Source of the DNA: Mesomycoplasma ovipneumoniae
GTDB taxonomy: Bacteria > Bacillota_I > Bacilli_A > Mycoplasmatales > Metamycoplasmataceae
Reading direction: 5' to 3'
DNA: 64,000 nt
Assembly (NCBI RefSeq): GCF_024758565.1
Contig: NZ_CP079199.1
Coordinates: 1 to 64,000, forward strand
This document shows positions 29,101 through 44,000 of the stretch, piece by piece. The stretch's first letter is position 1. The number at the start of each line of letters is the position of its first letter. The notes below the pieces were generated by a model. That model did no database searches, was not told the DNA's origin, and worked only from the letters and a program-made list of their open reading frames with translations. The position numbers were made by a program, and so were the translations under genes.

Positions 29101-32100
29101 AAAAGGCATCATCTTTATCAAATTCTAGCGTAATTGTTGCTGAATCGGTTGTTACATCTTTAATTTCAGTTTTAATTAATTTAGTTTTTTCAGCTTTTGA
29201 GAAAAACTTACGTTGTAATGCTGTTTCTTCTTTAATCGGGGTATCAAAAGTAATACCTGTTCCGGCAGCACCAGATGAACTTTGTCCACCTCCACCACCC
29301 GGAATTGCATCTTTTTGTTTAATTGACTTAATAATATATTGTTTTGCTTTTTTAAGTCCAGAAGTAATTTCAAATTTTAATGTTGAAGTAATTTGTCCGG
29401 TCGGTGAAATTAAACGGGTTGATTTAGTTACTTTTGTCTGGTCTTCACCTCAAGACTTTGGAATATGTTTATTTCCAAATTCTTTATCAATTTCAGCTGA
29501 TAACTCTAATTCTTTATTATTTAGTTCACCATTATTATTATAAAATTCAACATCAATATTGGTGCGACCTTCTGAAACAGCCTCATATTTAATAGCCTTA
29601 ATCGCATTTTGAGTTTTTAAATTAACAGATGAATGATTTGCAGGATTAGTAACTTTTAGTTTTTGAGGCAAGCGAACTGCAAATTTATTTTGAGCATCAT
29701 TTTTAAGAGTAAAAATGTAATTTTTAATTGTATACTTATCACCCGGAATAAGACCTTTGGCTTCAAGAACAATTTGTTTATTTTGACCACTAGCGCTAGC
29801 TTGTCCTGTTGATGGGGTTGTATTTGCGTCAGTTATTTCTTTAGATTCAGTATAAAAGATTTTGTTTTCAACTGATTCAAGCTCAAGTTGAATATTATAC
29901 TTATCTTTTAGGAAAACTAAATCGCTACTATCAAGCTCAACTTGGAAATGACCGGCTCTAAGTTCGGGGGTGGTTTTTAGTGAATTTTGAACCATTATAT
30001 TTGAACCAATCATCGTTGAAGTGGTTGCACTTATAATTGTTGTTGATTCAATTGTTGTATTAACAATTGTTTGTCATTTTTCTGACTCAGATGTTGCTGT
30101 TTTTTTATCAATAGGTTCCATTTTTTCTTTATCAAGATAAAGACTTAATGGTGTAGAACCTCCATCTCTAGTTGAAAGACTAATTTCTTCAATTAAATAC
30201 CAAGAACCTTTTTCAAGCCCTCCTAGTTCAAATTCCAAAAAGGTAATTCCGAAATTTTCTTCATTTTCTTGTTGACTAGCCTGGTTAGTTGGGTCTTGTT
30301 GTCTTTGAGGTACTCTAACCGTGATTGTATCAACCGTATCGCTTGCAGCATCACTGCTAGACTTATTTATTGGATCTTGCCAACCATAAGAATTTGTATT
30401 ATTAACAAGTTTTCTGTATTTAATAATGGCTCTATGATTAGAAAAGTCTAATTTTTGTGAGTTTTCAACAGCTAAAATTAGATTAATACTTGTTTCACTA
30501 GGAACATAAGTCATTTTTGTAACCAGTGGGGCAGTATTAAAACTAAATGAAGGCTGAGTATTTGCTTGTGAAGAAAAATTAACCGCAACTGGAGCATTAG
30601 GATCAGGAACGATAATTTTAATTTGTTGGGCTTGATCTTCAAGACCGATAATTGTATATTCAGATCCTGCATCTAAATTATCAAGATCGAATTCATAATA
30701 ATAATGAGCCTGATCTGGTTGGGTATTTAATCAATCTTGCTGCGTCTGACCTTGTTGAGTCTGGGTTGATAATAATTGAGCTTGAACAAAATTTGTTGAT
30801 GTATTAGAAATTCCTTGTTTTGAAGATTTATAAACTAATTTAAGTCTTGTTGACTTTTCTTCAAGTGGTTTGTCTTGACTTGAGAAAAACACTCTAACTT
30901 TTGCTTTTTGCCAAGGCTTAGCAGTTTGGCCTTGGTCTAATTGATAAGTAATTCCTAGAGCTGTTGCTGATTCAAAAGTTGTTTTAAATTGTTTTTTCTG
31001 GTCAGCAGTTGGTGGTTGACCTGTTGAATCTGCCGAAGCATTTTCCTGGATTTTTTGGTTGTCAAATTCAATATTTTGTTGAACATTAAATTGAGACTGA
31101 CTTGCACCAAGGGTTGTTTGGTTTTGGGCTTGATCAAAAACTAATGAAGTAATATTATAATCAGTATTTTTTTCGAGATTTTTTAATTGGAAAACTACTT
31201 TGGAAGTCTTTCCTACCTCATCTGCAATAATTGTGCCATCTTCTTCTCTTGTTTGATTAGATTGGTATGTAAAAGTTCCTTTTACTTTTTTACCAATAAA
31301 TGAACCATTTGGATCCTCAATTACTAATTCAATTGTTGCACTTGTTTCTGAAATTGCTTTTTTACGAATTGCAATTATTTTTGTATTTGTATAAAAACTA
31401 CGTTTTTCAATAGTAATTGATTCTTTAATTTCAATTGGTGGAAGTTCCAAGCCTGATAGCAAAGGAGAATTTAAATCTTTATCAAGAAAATCAAGTGATT
31501 CAACAACATATTTTCCTGGTTCATTAATATTATTAATAGTTACTTCAACACTTGGTTCTCCAGAAGATATGTTTACTATTGAATTAAAATCGTTTTTGTC
31601 AATTTCAACACTTTGTCCTAAACCTTTTGGACTTGTATAGTTAACTTTGATTTTTGGTTGTGTCTCAAGAAAAGCTTTGTATTTTGGATCAAATTTAATT
31701 GTTAGTTTTGCATTATTTTGACTAAAGTCAGGTTGAATTTCGATTGACTTTACATCAACTCTAGCTGGATAAGTTAAAAATGCTCGTTTTTCTTCAGCTT
31801 GAGGTGAAAAATTAAAAAGTCCTGAATTTTGGTCACCATCATTTTCAGTCTTAGTAGTTAAAACACTATCTAATTGATTATTTGTATCATAAGCAATTTT
31901 TGTTATGTAATATTGAGCAAAAGGATCAAGATTTTGAAGAGTAAATTTGAATGTTGTACTTTCATCGATGAACTCATCTTGTGACTGTTTATCTGAACCT
32001 GCAGAAGTGCTTTGTAGCGTTGCTAATACTTCCTGGATTGTTTCTTTTGCTTCATTACCATCAACAACTTTTTTATACTGAATTTTTGCTTTTATTGATT

Positions 32101-35100
32101 TAGACTGGCTTGCTTGAATGTGTTTAAATACCTCACCAGTATCTTTAAGATTTAAAAGAAAATCATAATCTTCAGGGTTTATATTATTACGAAATTGTAA
32201 AATTGAATTAACAATTGGTAAAGTTGCAAATTTTTTCTCGTCTTCTGTTAGACTTGTGTCAAAAACAAAATTTAATGGTTTGGCTAAAGCCGTGCTTCGG
32301 CGACGTCTTGAGCCGCCACCACTAGAACCTGTTTGTTTAATTCCTAAAACACGAAATCCGGTTCCTTTTTCAAGATTACTCAATTCAGCTTTAAATTGGA
32401 CGCTAGCTGGGTCAGCGTTTTCAACAGTCAATTTAGCAGTTTTTTCAGCAATTGAACCGGTTTGGTAATAAACTAGTTCTAATTTATCTTGATAATCAAC
32501 ATGTTTTAAATACTCATCAAATTTATCAAAAGTTAAAGTAATTGTTGCGCTATCAACTTTCTTGTCATCAATTTCAATTTTGACAATTTTTGCTGATTCA
32601 GGTTTAATGATAAATTGATTTCCGAATTCAATTGATCCATTTCCTGAAACACTTCCTTCAATTTTAGAATTTGTCCCTGGATCACTAATTTTAATTGCAA
32701 AATCTGAAAATTGTTGATTTGTAGTTGGAGTAGTTTTTGTAGTTGGATCAACTTGGTACTGAGTTGCAGTAGAACCAGAAATTGTTTGTTGTGTTTCTTC
32801 TATATCAGCTCAAGTTAGACTAACGAGTTTGTAAATTGCATTTTTTTCTAGATCATCAAGTTCAAAACTAACTTTAGAATTTTTAATTTTTCCTTGTACT
32901 TCAACATTTTGGACTTGTTGACCTTGAAGATCTGTTCCTTTTGGATCAACTAGTTTTTGTAAAGTCACTTTAACATCACGACCTTCAAATCCACCTTGGG
33001 TAATGTCTCTTCCGGCTAGTGGGTCTCTAATTGTAAAATTAGCAAAATATTTTGTTTCAGAAATTTTGTCAATTGAATAAGCAATTACTTCTGGCTTGGT
33101 TGCAAAATAAAGTTTTGATAAAACCTCAGGAGTTCTTGTTGCTGTTCCTTGATTTTGAGCTTGTTGAGCTTGTTGAGTATCGCTAAATTTGAAAGTTTTT
33201 AATCTTTTTGGTGCACCTTCAACTTCTGGGGTAATATCTTCAACTTTTGTAAGAACATATAAACTTCCAGGGCTAACTGAATCGAGGCTAAGGTCGATTG
33301 TTGGCTTTTGGCCTTGATTATTGTTATTATTTTCAAATTCTTTTTGGGTACTTACTTGGTGGCCAGTTTGACTATCTTGGAAAGTAAATTGAAGTTTTCT
33401 TTTTGTATTATTAGCACCACTTTGGTATAAAAATTGCTCATCTTGGGCAAAACTAACACTAATATCAGCACTTGTATTATCAGATTTATACCTAATATCA
33501 GTAATTGTTGCCGATTCAGCATCAAGGACAAATTCTTTAGTTATTTGCTGATTTGGCTGTTGGGTAGTAAAACCATCAACTTCAGCTCCGCCTTGGATTT
33601 GATCAGATTGAATTTGACTTGGCAAGCTATCAAGAACTTTTAACTCTTCAATTTCATATGAACTTGCTTTTTCTAAACCGCTAATGTCAAAAATCGCATT
33701 TCCGTTAATTATTTCAGCACTATAAACAGTTGGAATTTGACTCTGAGCTGGCGGATTTGCTTTTGATTTAATTTTAATTTGTAAAAATTTATTATTTCAA
33801 TTAGCACCATTGTCATTAAGTTTAATATTAATTTGAACAGAAGTCTCAGAAGTTGAAACTGGTAAAATTTGGGCTAGATTTGGTGTTGGTGAGAAAAATT
33901 GTTTTTCAAAACCAGCCTCAGTATTAGGTGATCTGTCAAATTCAAATTTAAATTCTTGTTTTTTTAGATCAAGTTCATTTCGTACTTGGGTAGTTTCTTC
34001 TTTTAACTTAATATTTTCAATTTCGTATTTGTCTCCAGGAGATAAATCAGTTAAATTAAAAGTAATTGTTTTGGCTACCTGATCAACACTTGCTTCAACT
34101 TGTTTAGTTTGGCTAGTTTGGGTTGATAAATTTTTGTAAGTTAATTCAAGTGTTTTTTGACCTAAATAATCATCAATATCATCAAGAGTAAGTTCAACTG
34201 TTAGAGATGTTGTTTGAATTGATCTAGTTGTAATTCTAGTAATTTTTGCACTTTTGGCACTTGTGATAAATGATTTTTTATCCTCAAGAGTTGTTTCAGT
34301 TTCAAGAAGATCAATTTCTTCCTCGACTATGGTTTGAGAGTCAACATTAACTAAAACTGGATCTAAACTTCGTTTTGAACGCCGAGCAGATAAAGTAGCA
34401 ACACCTGGGGCAGAAGTAGCTGGAGTAGCTTCTTTTTCAAATTTAACTGATTTAATTTTATATTTTGTTGCTTTTTCTAAGTTTAAAAAGGTAAAATCAT
34501 AAATTCCATTAAGACTTGTTGCGCTAAGAACTAAATTGGATTGAGATACTCCTGTTGGTCCTGTAGATTGACCAGAGCCTGATTCTATTTTTTCGAGTTC
34601 AACAGTTAATTTTTTACCTGCAGTATATCTTCCATCATCTTTGAGTTCAAGTCTAAGCCTAGCTTGGGTTTCAACTTCAGTGTCAAATTCAATTTTTTTA
34701 ATTACCGCTGCAGTTGCAATTATTTGATCCTTATAAAAATCAAGATCATCTAAATAAATATCAACTTTTGGCGTGCTTTGTGGACTATTATCATCTTGGA
34801 CTTGTTCAAAGCCAAGAATTACATATTGTTGTCCGTTTTCAAGATTTTGAAGTTCAAAAGAAGTTTTTTGGCTATCAACATCGGCTTTTGCTTCAACAAT
34901 TTGTTCTTGTTGCTCACCGCCGTATTTTTTAAAGCGAACTTTTAATTTATTTTTATTAAGAAAATCATCAAGTTTTTCGGCGTTATTACCAGCTTGAGCA
35001 TTTGCTTGATTTGGGATAAAATCTTTACCAAATTCAATTTCAAATTTAGCAGTGTTTTTTGTTCGATCTGTTAGTTGAATTTTTGTAACATTAGCGGTTT

Positions 35101-38023
35101 TTGGAATAGTTTGAAATTGACTTTTTTCGGTTGAATCAAGTAATTTATCTTTAAAAGGAATTAAAACAGCACTAGTATTTGTGTCGGCAAATTGAGCAAC
35201 GGAACGACGAACTCGAGAACTTGCCTGAACAGGAGCAATAGCTGGAGAATTTGTTGTACCCTCAAGTTCAAGTGAGTTTTTGTCAATTTCATAAAGACCT
35301 TGTTTGTATAGGTCGGTAATATCAAATAAAATACGTGCACTATTTACTTTTGCACTAATTTTTCCTTCTTTAAATTGAGCACTTGTTGCTAGTGCTTCAT
35401 CACCATTTTTAGCTTTTAGGTGGTATTTAAGTGTTGCTGTTTTGCCATTATAAACACCTTTGGCATCAGCTAAAATGAAAGTAGCAATTACACGCTGTTC
35501 GTAAGAATTATCATAACCAACTTCAATAATCGCACTTTGAGTGAAAAATGAAGACTGACTTGAGTCAAATTTGTGTTGAGCATCGCCAAATAAAATGTTT
35601 CTTTCAGTAAGTATTGCATTTGTATCTTGATTATTTAGTTCAACTTCTTTTGCAAGAACAACAGAATTAATGTTGTATTTTGAACCAATTTCAAGATCTT
35701 TTAGCTCAAAAGTTAAGGAATTATCAGCATTTTGCCCAACATTGTTAGTTTGACTTGCAACAGCTGATAAGAGTTTCGATGAACCTGCAAGTGAATAGTA
35801 AATTTTTACTTTGTCTTTACCAATTGCCTTAATTGTCTCAGGACTAAAAGTTACTTTTAATTTAGCACTTGTTTGTTGTTCTCTAATATTTTCAATCTTA
35901 GTTAAAACTAAAGGCGCATGAACTCCAAATATTTTTTGGGCTTGACTAATTGTTTTGGAAACTTTTAGAATATCTGAATCGCCTTTTGAAGACTGATAAC
36001 CATCAATTTCAATTTTTTCAATTAAATAGTCTTGTCCTTTTGCCAGTGAATTTACTTCTAAATTTGCAATTATTGAGTTATTTTCAATAATTGCATCAAT
36101 AGTTTTGGAAACTCCACCAGGTTTTAATTCTGAATAAGTAATTTTGGCTGTTTTTAAAGACTCAAGAATATTTTTAAAAGCAATATTAAGCTCAACTGCG
36201 CTGTCAGATTTTGAAATATAAGTAATTGAACTAACAGCCGGACGGGTAGTCCAAGTAAGTTTGTTAGCACTAATATTAGGACCAAAATTTAAATATAATT
36301 TATTAACAAATTCATTTGTCGAATCAGCAATTCCAACTGAGTCAATTAAATAGTTAGTTCCAGGTTCAAGATTAATTAAATCCCAACTAAGAACTAATTT
36401 GTCGCCATTAATTTTAAAAGCTTGGGCCTCAGATTTAATCAAATTACTTGATCCGGCGACTTTAAAGTATAAAGTTGCAATTTTATCTTTAATAAAATCA
36501 TCAACTGAATCAAGAATCATACTAACACGACTAAGATCTTCGGTAATTCGGTCAACAACAACTGATTCAACCATTGCGCTTGTTGCATTAGTAAAGAACT
36601 TTTTCTGTTTTTGGTCAAAATTTTGGGCAAAGAAAATTTGACTAGTCTGCGGCTGACCACTTTCATCAAAATTTGTGGCATTTTCGACAATTTCAAGTGA
36701 TGAAATTGTAAAGTGTTTTTCTTTTGGTAAATTTTTTGCCAAAGAAAATAGTTTGTTTCCAACAACCTGCGCTGAACTTGAGAGCATTTTTGTAGGTTGA
36801 TCATCAGCAAAGAAATTAATTTTTACTTCTTTGCCGTTTAACATTAATGATTGGTCATTAAATTTAATATCAAAACTTGAGGTATTATTTGCATCAACAA
36901 AAGTTCTAATTCGGGCAATTTCAGGAGCAGAAATAAATGAAAGATTATTGTTTGTTGAAATTGCTAAAGAGCCAGAGTTATTCCAAATTCGTGAAATTCA
37001 GAATTTGGTTCCTCCAGGAATTTGTTTTAAATCCAAATTAGCAAAAACTTTATTATTTTGGACTATTAAACTAACATCATTTGCAACGCCAAATTGGAAA
37101 TTGTCTAATTCGTCTTTGTAATAATATTCTAAATTAATTTTTTCATTTGGATTAATTTTAATATTTTTGTTTTCAAAAGCTAGGGAAATCTCAAGTAAAG
37201 CCGAATTTAGACCATAATGCTTTTGATTAAGATTTAAAATTTTACCGGCAATTGGACTTGGGGCAAAATAACGATTAGCCAATGGCGAAATTGCCAAATC
37301 AAAAAGTTGATCTGGATCATCAAAATAATATTTAGTGGCAAGAATTTCGTATTTTTGGTTGCGATCTAAATTTCTTAGCACAAAACTAGCTTGTTTTTGG
37401 TCATTTTTGGCAACAAGTTGACCTTTTGCTTCAAGAATTTTATTTGAACCAATTTCTTTATAGTACAAAATTAAATTAGCTGAATCAAGTAAGTTTTGTG
37501 AATCAAATAGATCAAGATCCAAAATTGTATCATTTTCAATATCATAATGACTAAATTTTTCAACTTGATTTTTAGTTGAAAAAAACTGCGAAGTTTTAGA
37601 AAAACTAAAATAATAACGGGGATTATTTGGGGCTACAAGTTGTAATTCATAAATTGAACCACCAAGTAAATTATCGGCATAAGTATGAAAAGTGTCAGTT
37701 TTTGGATCATATTTAACTTTAGTCTTAACACTATAACGTGATTTTTGGCTAATATAAACAAGTTCGAGATCAGCTTTTTTAGCCCAATCTGTATCTTGTT
37801 TTGTTTTTCCTTGAAGTTTAAAACTAAAATCACCTGAATTAGGACTTACATTGTCAGCAACAAAATTTTGGACATATATTGTTTTTGGAGTAATTACTTT
37901 GGCAAGATAAGGTGAGAGCGAAACAATAGCACCAGTTAAAAAACCGCTGCTGGCGAGTAATTTTTTAGTAAGATGACTATTAATTGTTTTATTGTTTTGG
38001 TTTTCTAAATTTGCTTTTTTCAT
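26189..38023 (-). CDS. giant repeat surface protein B
   Basis: 3,944 residues, one frame with many TGA tryptophans. Start ATG 38023 follows AAGGAGA. A basic start and one hydrophobic segment (LLASSGFLTGAIVSLSPYLA, about 25-44) suggest a secreted or anchored protein. The rest is a chain of beta-rich modules of about 100-150 residues, each ending in a strand like LxNLxxGxxYxI (for example LINLEPGTNYLIDSV, LKDLEIGSKYNINSV, LTDLSPGDKYEIENI); I can find more than 20. This resembles mycoplasma/ureaplasma DUF1410-like repeats and FN3 folds. Basic motifs (SRVRRS, RRSKRS, SRRRRS at about residues 936, 1215 and 1906) sit in linkers. The last 320 residues are a non-repeat domain ending PPELPE. The function is unknown; a surface adhesin is plausible. 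Confidence 0.85.
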
Positions 38024-38077
38024 AATTATCTCCTTGTTAATTAAATAAAATTCGTTGTTCTAATTTGGTTGAATTTA

Positions 38078-41000
38078 TTAATAAATGATTCTACCTCATG
38101 CATTATCATGTTTGGTTCATGGGATAAAATAAGGATTTTGAGCATCAACCTGAAGTCCTTGATATCCTTTTACTGGCAAAAGGTATTTATGAGTTTTATC
38201 GTTATGCGTAGATTCGTGGTACTGTTGCTCTTTAACATATGTATTTTTGCCAACATCATCCCTTAAAAATCTATTTTGAACAAAATTTGGGGGTAAATAT
38301 GGAAAAACAAGCAATCCCATAAAGTTTAAATTTGTATTTTCGGAAGGAAGATCTTGTTCAGATCAAGTTGCCGGTGCAAGATTTACTTCTAGGGTTAAAT
38401 TTCTAGTAGATATATCATCTTGGAGTCTAATTGGATTACCATTTTTGTTTCCAAACAAGTAAATTTTTCCCGTTTGATCAATAAAGGCTGCATATGAAAC
38501 CGTTGGCATAATTTCTTGAACTCTTTCAATTGATCCGTAAGGATTTTGGAATTGTATTGTAAAAATTTTATTAGATTTATTATATTCTGTTGATTTAATT
38601 CCAAAAGGACTTCTCTGTTTTTTGTTGTGAAAGAAATTTCCTTCAACAATTTGCTTGAGGGTTCGATTTCCTTGTTTTTGTCATTTGACATATTGTTGCA
38701 TCGGATCGTTATCGTCAGCCTTTGTTGGAGTATCACTTAGTGTTTTAATCGGACCTGTTGGACCAATGAATAAGGTTTTTTCTTCTTTGAAGTCTCTATC
38801 ATTTTTAAAATTATTTAGTACTTTTTGTACGAGAGAGTTTTCAAAAGCATTAATAATTTGGTTTGGTTGTGTATCTCTATCAAATTGACGAATTTCGGAA
38901 CTATATCAAACATTTCCGGATGGATTTGCTCAAAAGTTACCTCAATATGGATCTTCTTTTTGAATTATTGGTGAAGTCATAAAAGTTAAATTTATGTTTT
39001 CTGACAACGTAGGAACTAATGGTTTGTAGTCTTTAATATCGATACCATTATGGTTTGCTAAACTACTCAAAAATTTTGGATAAATTGAAATAATTTTCTT
39101 AGCAAATGATTCTGGAGAAGTTCAATGATATGTAATTATTAAACCAATTTTTACAGTTTTATTTGGTTGCTGATCATCAACCTCAAACTTTGCAAGTCTA
39201 AGCGTATAAAACTTTTTTTGAACTTGATTTTCTCTTAATTGAGTTTGTGGATATACAATTTTAGGGATTTCTCTAACTAAATCAATATATTCTTTAGTAG
39301 GAGAAGTCAAAAGTGATGAAAAAGGATTTTTAAGATTATAATCATAAACTTTTACATCAAAATCTAAATTATAACTACTTGAATTATTAGATGTTCACTG
39401 GTTTGTTGAGCGACTATAAATACTTGATCCATCATCGTTTGTAGCATCAACTTTATATGTTGGGTGATTATTTAGCGAACCGGGATTTTTTATTACTCCT
39501 GACTGATTATCAAAACGAACGTCAGAAGATAATTCAACTCATTTATTAATATCATCATTTTGAAATTTAGCCTTATCAAATCTATCTTTTAATGAACTTA
39601 ACAAATTTTTAGGATCTTCAAATTCCATTTCGATGTATGCACCAATTTGGTTTAGCGGCTTAATTTCAGATTTTTTGAGCAAAATTCTGTTTGTATATTT
39701 AGCAAAATCAGCAAGCTCAAATTTTAAAATATTTGAAGGACTAGTTGTGTTAGTATTATTTGTCTGATTAGTTGAAAGCTGCCCTATAAATTTAGATTGA
39801 GTTGATTCTTTTCGATTATCATTATCCTTAAAATATTTATATTGAATAGCAACACGCATTTTGTAATACTTTAGTCAAGACGCATCGCCTTTGAGACTAA
39901 AGGCAAAGTAACGACGATAAGGATTGATATCTGAGTTAGAAGCACCTTCATCGCGTCTATTATAATCTATCAAAGTTTGAATGTCATCAAGTTTTTCTCT
40001 TTGTCTTTCTAAGTCTTCTCGACGTTTATTTATTGCCTTAAGGATTTCGGTGCTTTCAGCTCTTAGAATTGTCTCATATTGAGACCTAAAACTATTAGTT
40101 GCTAACTTTTTAAGCAAGCCGATACGAATTTCATCTTGTTTTTCGAAATTTTTAATATCTTCAGTAATTACTTCAATTTTTTGGTCAATAATATCTTTTT
40201 GAATTAAAAGTCTTTGTAATTCGGCATTTTCGCTATATTCACTTGGCGGACCAGCTAGCTCGCGCGGATTATATAATTCAACTTTTGAGCCTATTGCGCC
40301 TGGTTCATATTTTGCAACTTCTTCTCAACTTGCTGAATCTGTAGAACTATTGTTTTTGTTTTTATCAGTAACGCCTTGAAGAATTAATTTTCAGTCTTTC
40401 ATTGATGCTTCATCAATTGCAAAATAAGGATCATCAAAAGCAAAATAAATAGTTTGCTCAAAAGTATCTTCTTTCCCTGAATGATTATAAAAATTAGTTA
40501 TACCAGCTTGAACTAAAGGAGGTTGGGCAAGTTGAGTTGTAAACTTAAGATTGTTAGTGTTAGTGGTGCCTTGGGTGTCATCAAGATTTAAAGTAAGTGG
40601 GGCTGAGCCATCAGTTTCAACTGTCTGAATTTGACTAATTTTATAAGTTGTTGAAGGATAGAGATTACCATCTCGAGCATCGGTGACATCTTTGTTGTTT
40701 AGACTTGCAACGAGCGCTTTTTTAGCTCGGTCAAAACTGACAACAAATTTATAGTCTCTTTCTTGACTGTTGTCTCCAGTTGTTAATTCTTCACCATTAG
40801 GACCAACAGGTTTAAATTTAACACTAATTTTTTTGTCATTTAGTGATCACATTGAAACTGGATCTAAATTTAGGGTTAAATTTTCGGGACTATATTCTTT
40901 TCCACGAGGAGCATCTTGTCTAGTTGCTTGGGTTAAAATAATTCTTTCAGGTGAAAGTTCAGTGAAAGGGGTTTTGAATTTTCTTGGTTTTGAATAAGCT

Positions 41001-44000
41001 TCGGCTTGAGTTGATCCTACGCCGCCGCTTGTGCTTTGTTCTAATTTAAGTTTGTACTCACGCTCACCAAAAGGAATTTCAAGATCTTGACCTTGAAGTT
41101 TTAAAATTTTGTATTCAACATTAGGAATTAAATTCTCAAGCTCATATTCAATTTCAAAAATATTTTTATCTTTAAAATTTGTAACTTGTGATTGGTTAAT
41201 TAAAGTAATTGGAATTTTACCATTGGTTTCTTTATTTGGATCAGGTTGAATAGACAAAACAATTGGATTATTAACAACCCGCTCAAAGTTGGCTGGATCA
41301 CCTTTGAGTTTAATTTTTAGTCGAGCTGAGGTATCTCTAAGATCAGTAACAACAAAAGACTCAATAACAGTTGGAATAATAACTTCTGATTCCAGTTTAG
41401 GAGCATACTCTAAATTATATTGTCTTTCGGGAACAGCAATTACAATATCTTCAGGTCTTGCGCCTTTAAGATCAGTGTCTCTTGAAACTTCTTTGAGTGT
41501 AAATTCAAAGCCAATTTTGGTTCCTGGTTGGATTTGATTTGGAGCATTTTTAGCTAAATCAATGTCAACTTTATAAGGAGTTGTTTTTTTAGTTTGATCT
41601 TCAGTTACTTGCAGATCATTAATTGTAGCTATATCAGTATTATTATTTTTATCTTTAATTGTAACCTGAAATGTTGCACCGTTTAAAAATGAATTATCAC
41701 TATCAAAATAAAGACTTACATTTCCAAATACTTTTGATCCATCTTCTTTTGTAGGTTCAAGTCCTCCTGAAGTTTGGGTAGAAGCAGAAGGCTGAGTAGA
41801 ACCTGAAGGTTGGGCAGAACCAGGAGCTGTATTAGTTCCATTAATTCCATTATTTCCATTAGTCCCAGTTCTTAAGTCTGTAACTTCTAAGTCAGCAAGG
41901 AAAATTTTTTGAACTGTTGGGGTAAATTTTAATTGTGTTGAACTAGCTAAATTATCAATTTTAACTCCACCGATTTCAAAATTCTTAATATCGTAAGTAT
42001 GAAATCTATCAAGATTATTTAATTTAAAAGTAACTCTTCCAGTTGTTGGGTCATATTGAGATTGGGATATAAAACTAATTTCTTTTTTATCTACTAGAGT
42101 TCCAGGAGTTGGAGCTGGAGCTGGAGCTGCTGCACCTGAAGTAGAATCTGAACGAGCAATAGTAATTGTTGCAAAACTTTTTGGAATTTGTAAAAAGTGT
42201 TTGTTAAAATTAAATTCTAATGTCGCTGATCTTCCGTCAGCATCTGTATTATCATCTTGCTGAAAATTAGTTGCTTCTTCATATGTAAATTGAGCTTTTG
42301 TTTCAAAAAATGGAATTTTTTGATCAGGTTGAGAGTTTTCGACCTCAGCTGAGTCGAATTTAGCTACTTCCATTTTACTTTGCCCTAATTCTGTTGGACT
42401 AGCTGGGCTTTGGCCGTCAACAGTTTTAATTTTTAAACTAGGATTTGAAGTTGATAGTGTACCACCACCTGAAGAAGTTGGCGAGGTAGCTTCTTTAATT
42501 GTAAATTTAGTAATTTCATAAGTTTTATTTGGGGCTAAACTAGCCTGGGTTGTGCTATCTTTTGAACTAGCATTATCAATTGTTACTCGTGAAATTGGAC
42601 CGTCAGGAATAAAACTAAATTTAGTTACTGAAGGACTAGTAGGTGTAGCCGGAGGAGTTGGAGGGTTAGTCGGTTGATCAAGTTTTTCGGTAATTTCAAG
42701 TTCAATTTTGTGTTTGTTTCTTCAGAGATACTCGTCTTTTTCGTCAAATTGGAAAATAACATTAGCTGCCTGATCTTGATAGGCACCAACTTGGGAAAAA
42801 TTAGTGAGTCAAGCTTTTTTACCTGGAGTTGTAAATTGGCTTTTGTCAACTCTTTGGGTTTTATACTCAGAAAGTTCAATTTTTTGATCTTTATAAGCAA
42901 AAAATTCGATATTATAAAGCGAAGCTTTATTTAAATTAGACTCAAAAGTAGCAACATAAAAATGTGATGACTGACCTGTTCCTGAGCTTGATAATTTTTT
43001 AATTGAACTAGCTCTTCTTATTTGTTCATATTTTTTAAGAGATTCATTGTATAGCTGTACTCGAAAATTATTTTTATCACTTTCTTGATCAGATAGATCT
43101 TCGGAGGAAATAAAATAAGCATAAATTTTTGTTGTAATTCCTGAAGTTTTATCTTGTTCTTCGGTATAAATTAACTGATCATACAAAGCAATTGGAATTG
43201 TTTGAATAATTGACGTTTCATTAATTGCTTTGTTGCTTGATTGTTCTGTATCAAAAGTCGCTGAAGAATTGTAACTTGAGTTAAAATCAACAAGATTTGG
43301 ACTTGCCACACTTCGTCTTGCCCGACCAGAAGTTGAACTTGGTTTTTGAACTAGTTCAACTTTTGTGATTTTATAATTATAAGTTTCAAATAATTTGTTT
43401 TGATCAATTGCCTTGTTTTCATTAGAAACACTTTGCTCAACATTTCCAGGTTGACTTGAAAGTGTATTAGTTTCAGAATCAACTGTTAAGTTTGTTGCAG
43501 CCTCAGGTAAAGTAAGACTTTTTTGACTTGAGTCAGTATAGTTATCATCAAAAACAACGCTAACAGTTGAATCAGAATTAATTATCCCATTAACACTTGA
43601 GACTGTTGTATTTGCATTTGTTTTGTCAATCCGTTGATAAGAAACTTTGACGGTGTAATTTTCTAAATATTGGGCAACTTGTTCATCAAGTGTAATTTTA
43701 ACATTCGCTGTTTTGTTAGTAGAATTATAGTTTGATTCAATTTTTTTAACACTAAAACTAGTTGGTGTTGTTCGAAATAGTTTGTCTTCGTATTTGACTA
43801 ATTGATCATCAAAAGCAAGGCTTTGTTGGACTCCTTGGTTATCTTGGTAAATAACTGAAACAATTTGGTAATAATTTAGTGTTTTTAAATTTGTTGCACT
43901 AAAAGTATATTCAGAACTACTTGAACCCTGAACTGGATTTCCAACTAAATCAGCCTGATATTCAACACCATCAGTAATATCAATATATTTTAATTTAATT

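Noticed and set aside
36831..37121. Plus-strand open frames opposite the giant genes
   Set aside because: They are antisense shadows produced by the composition of the minus-strand repeats.
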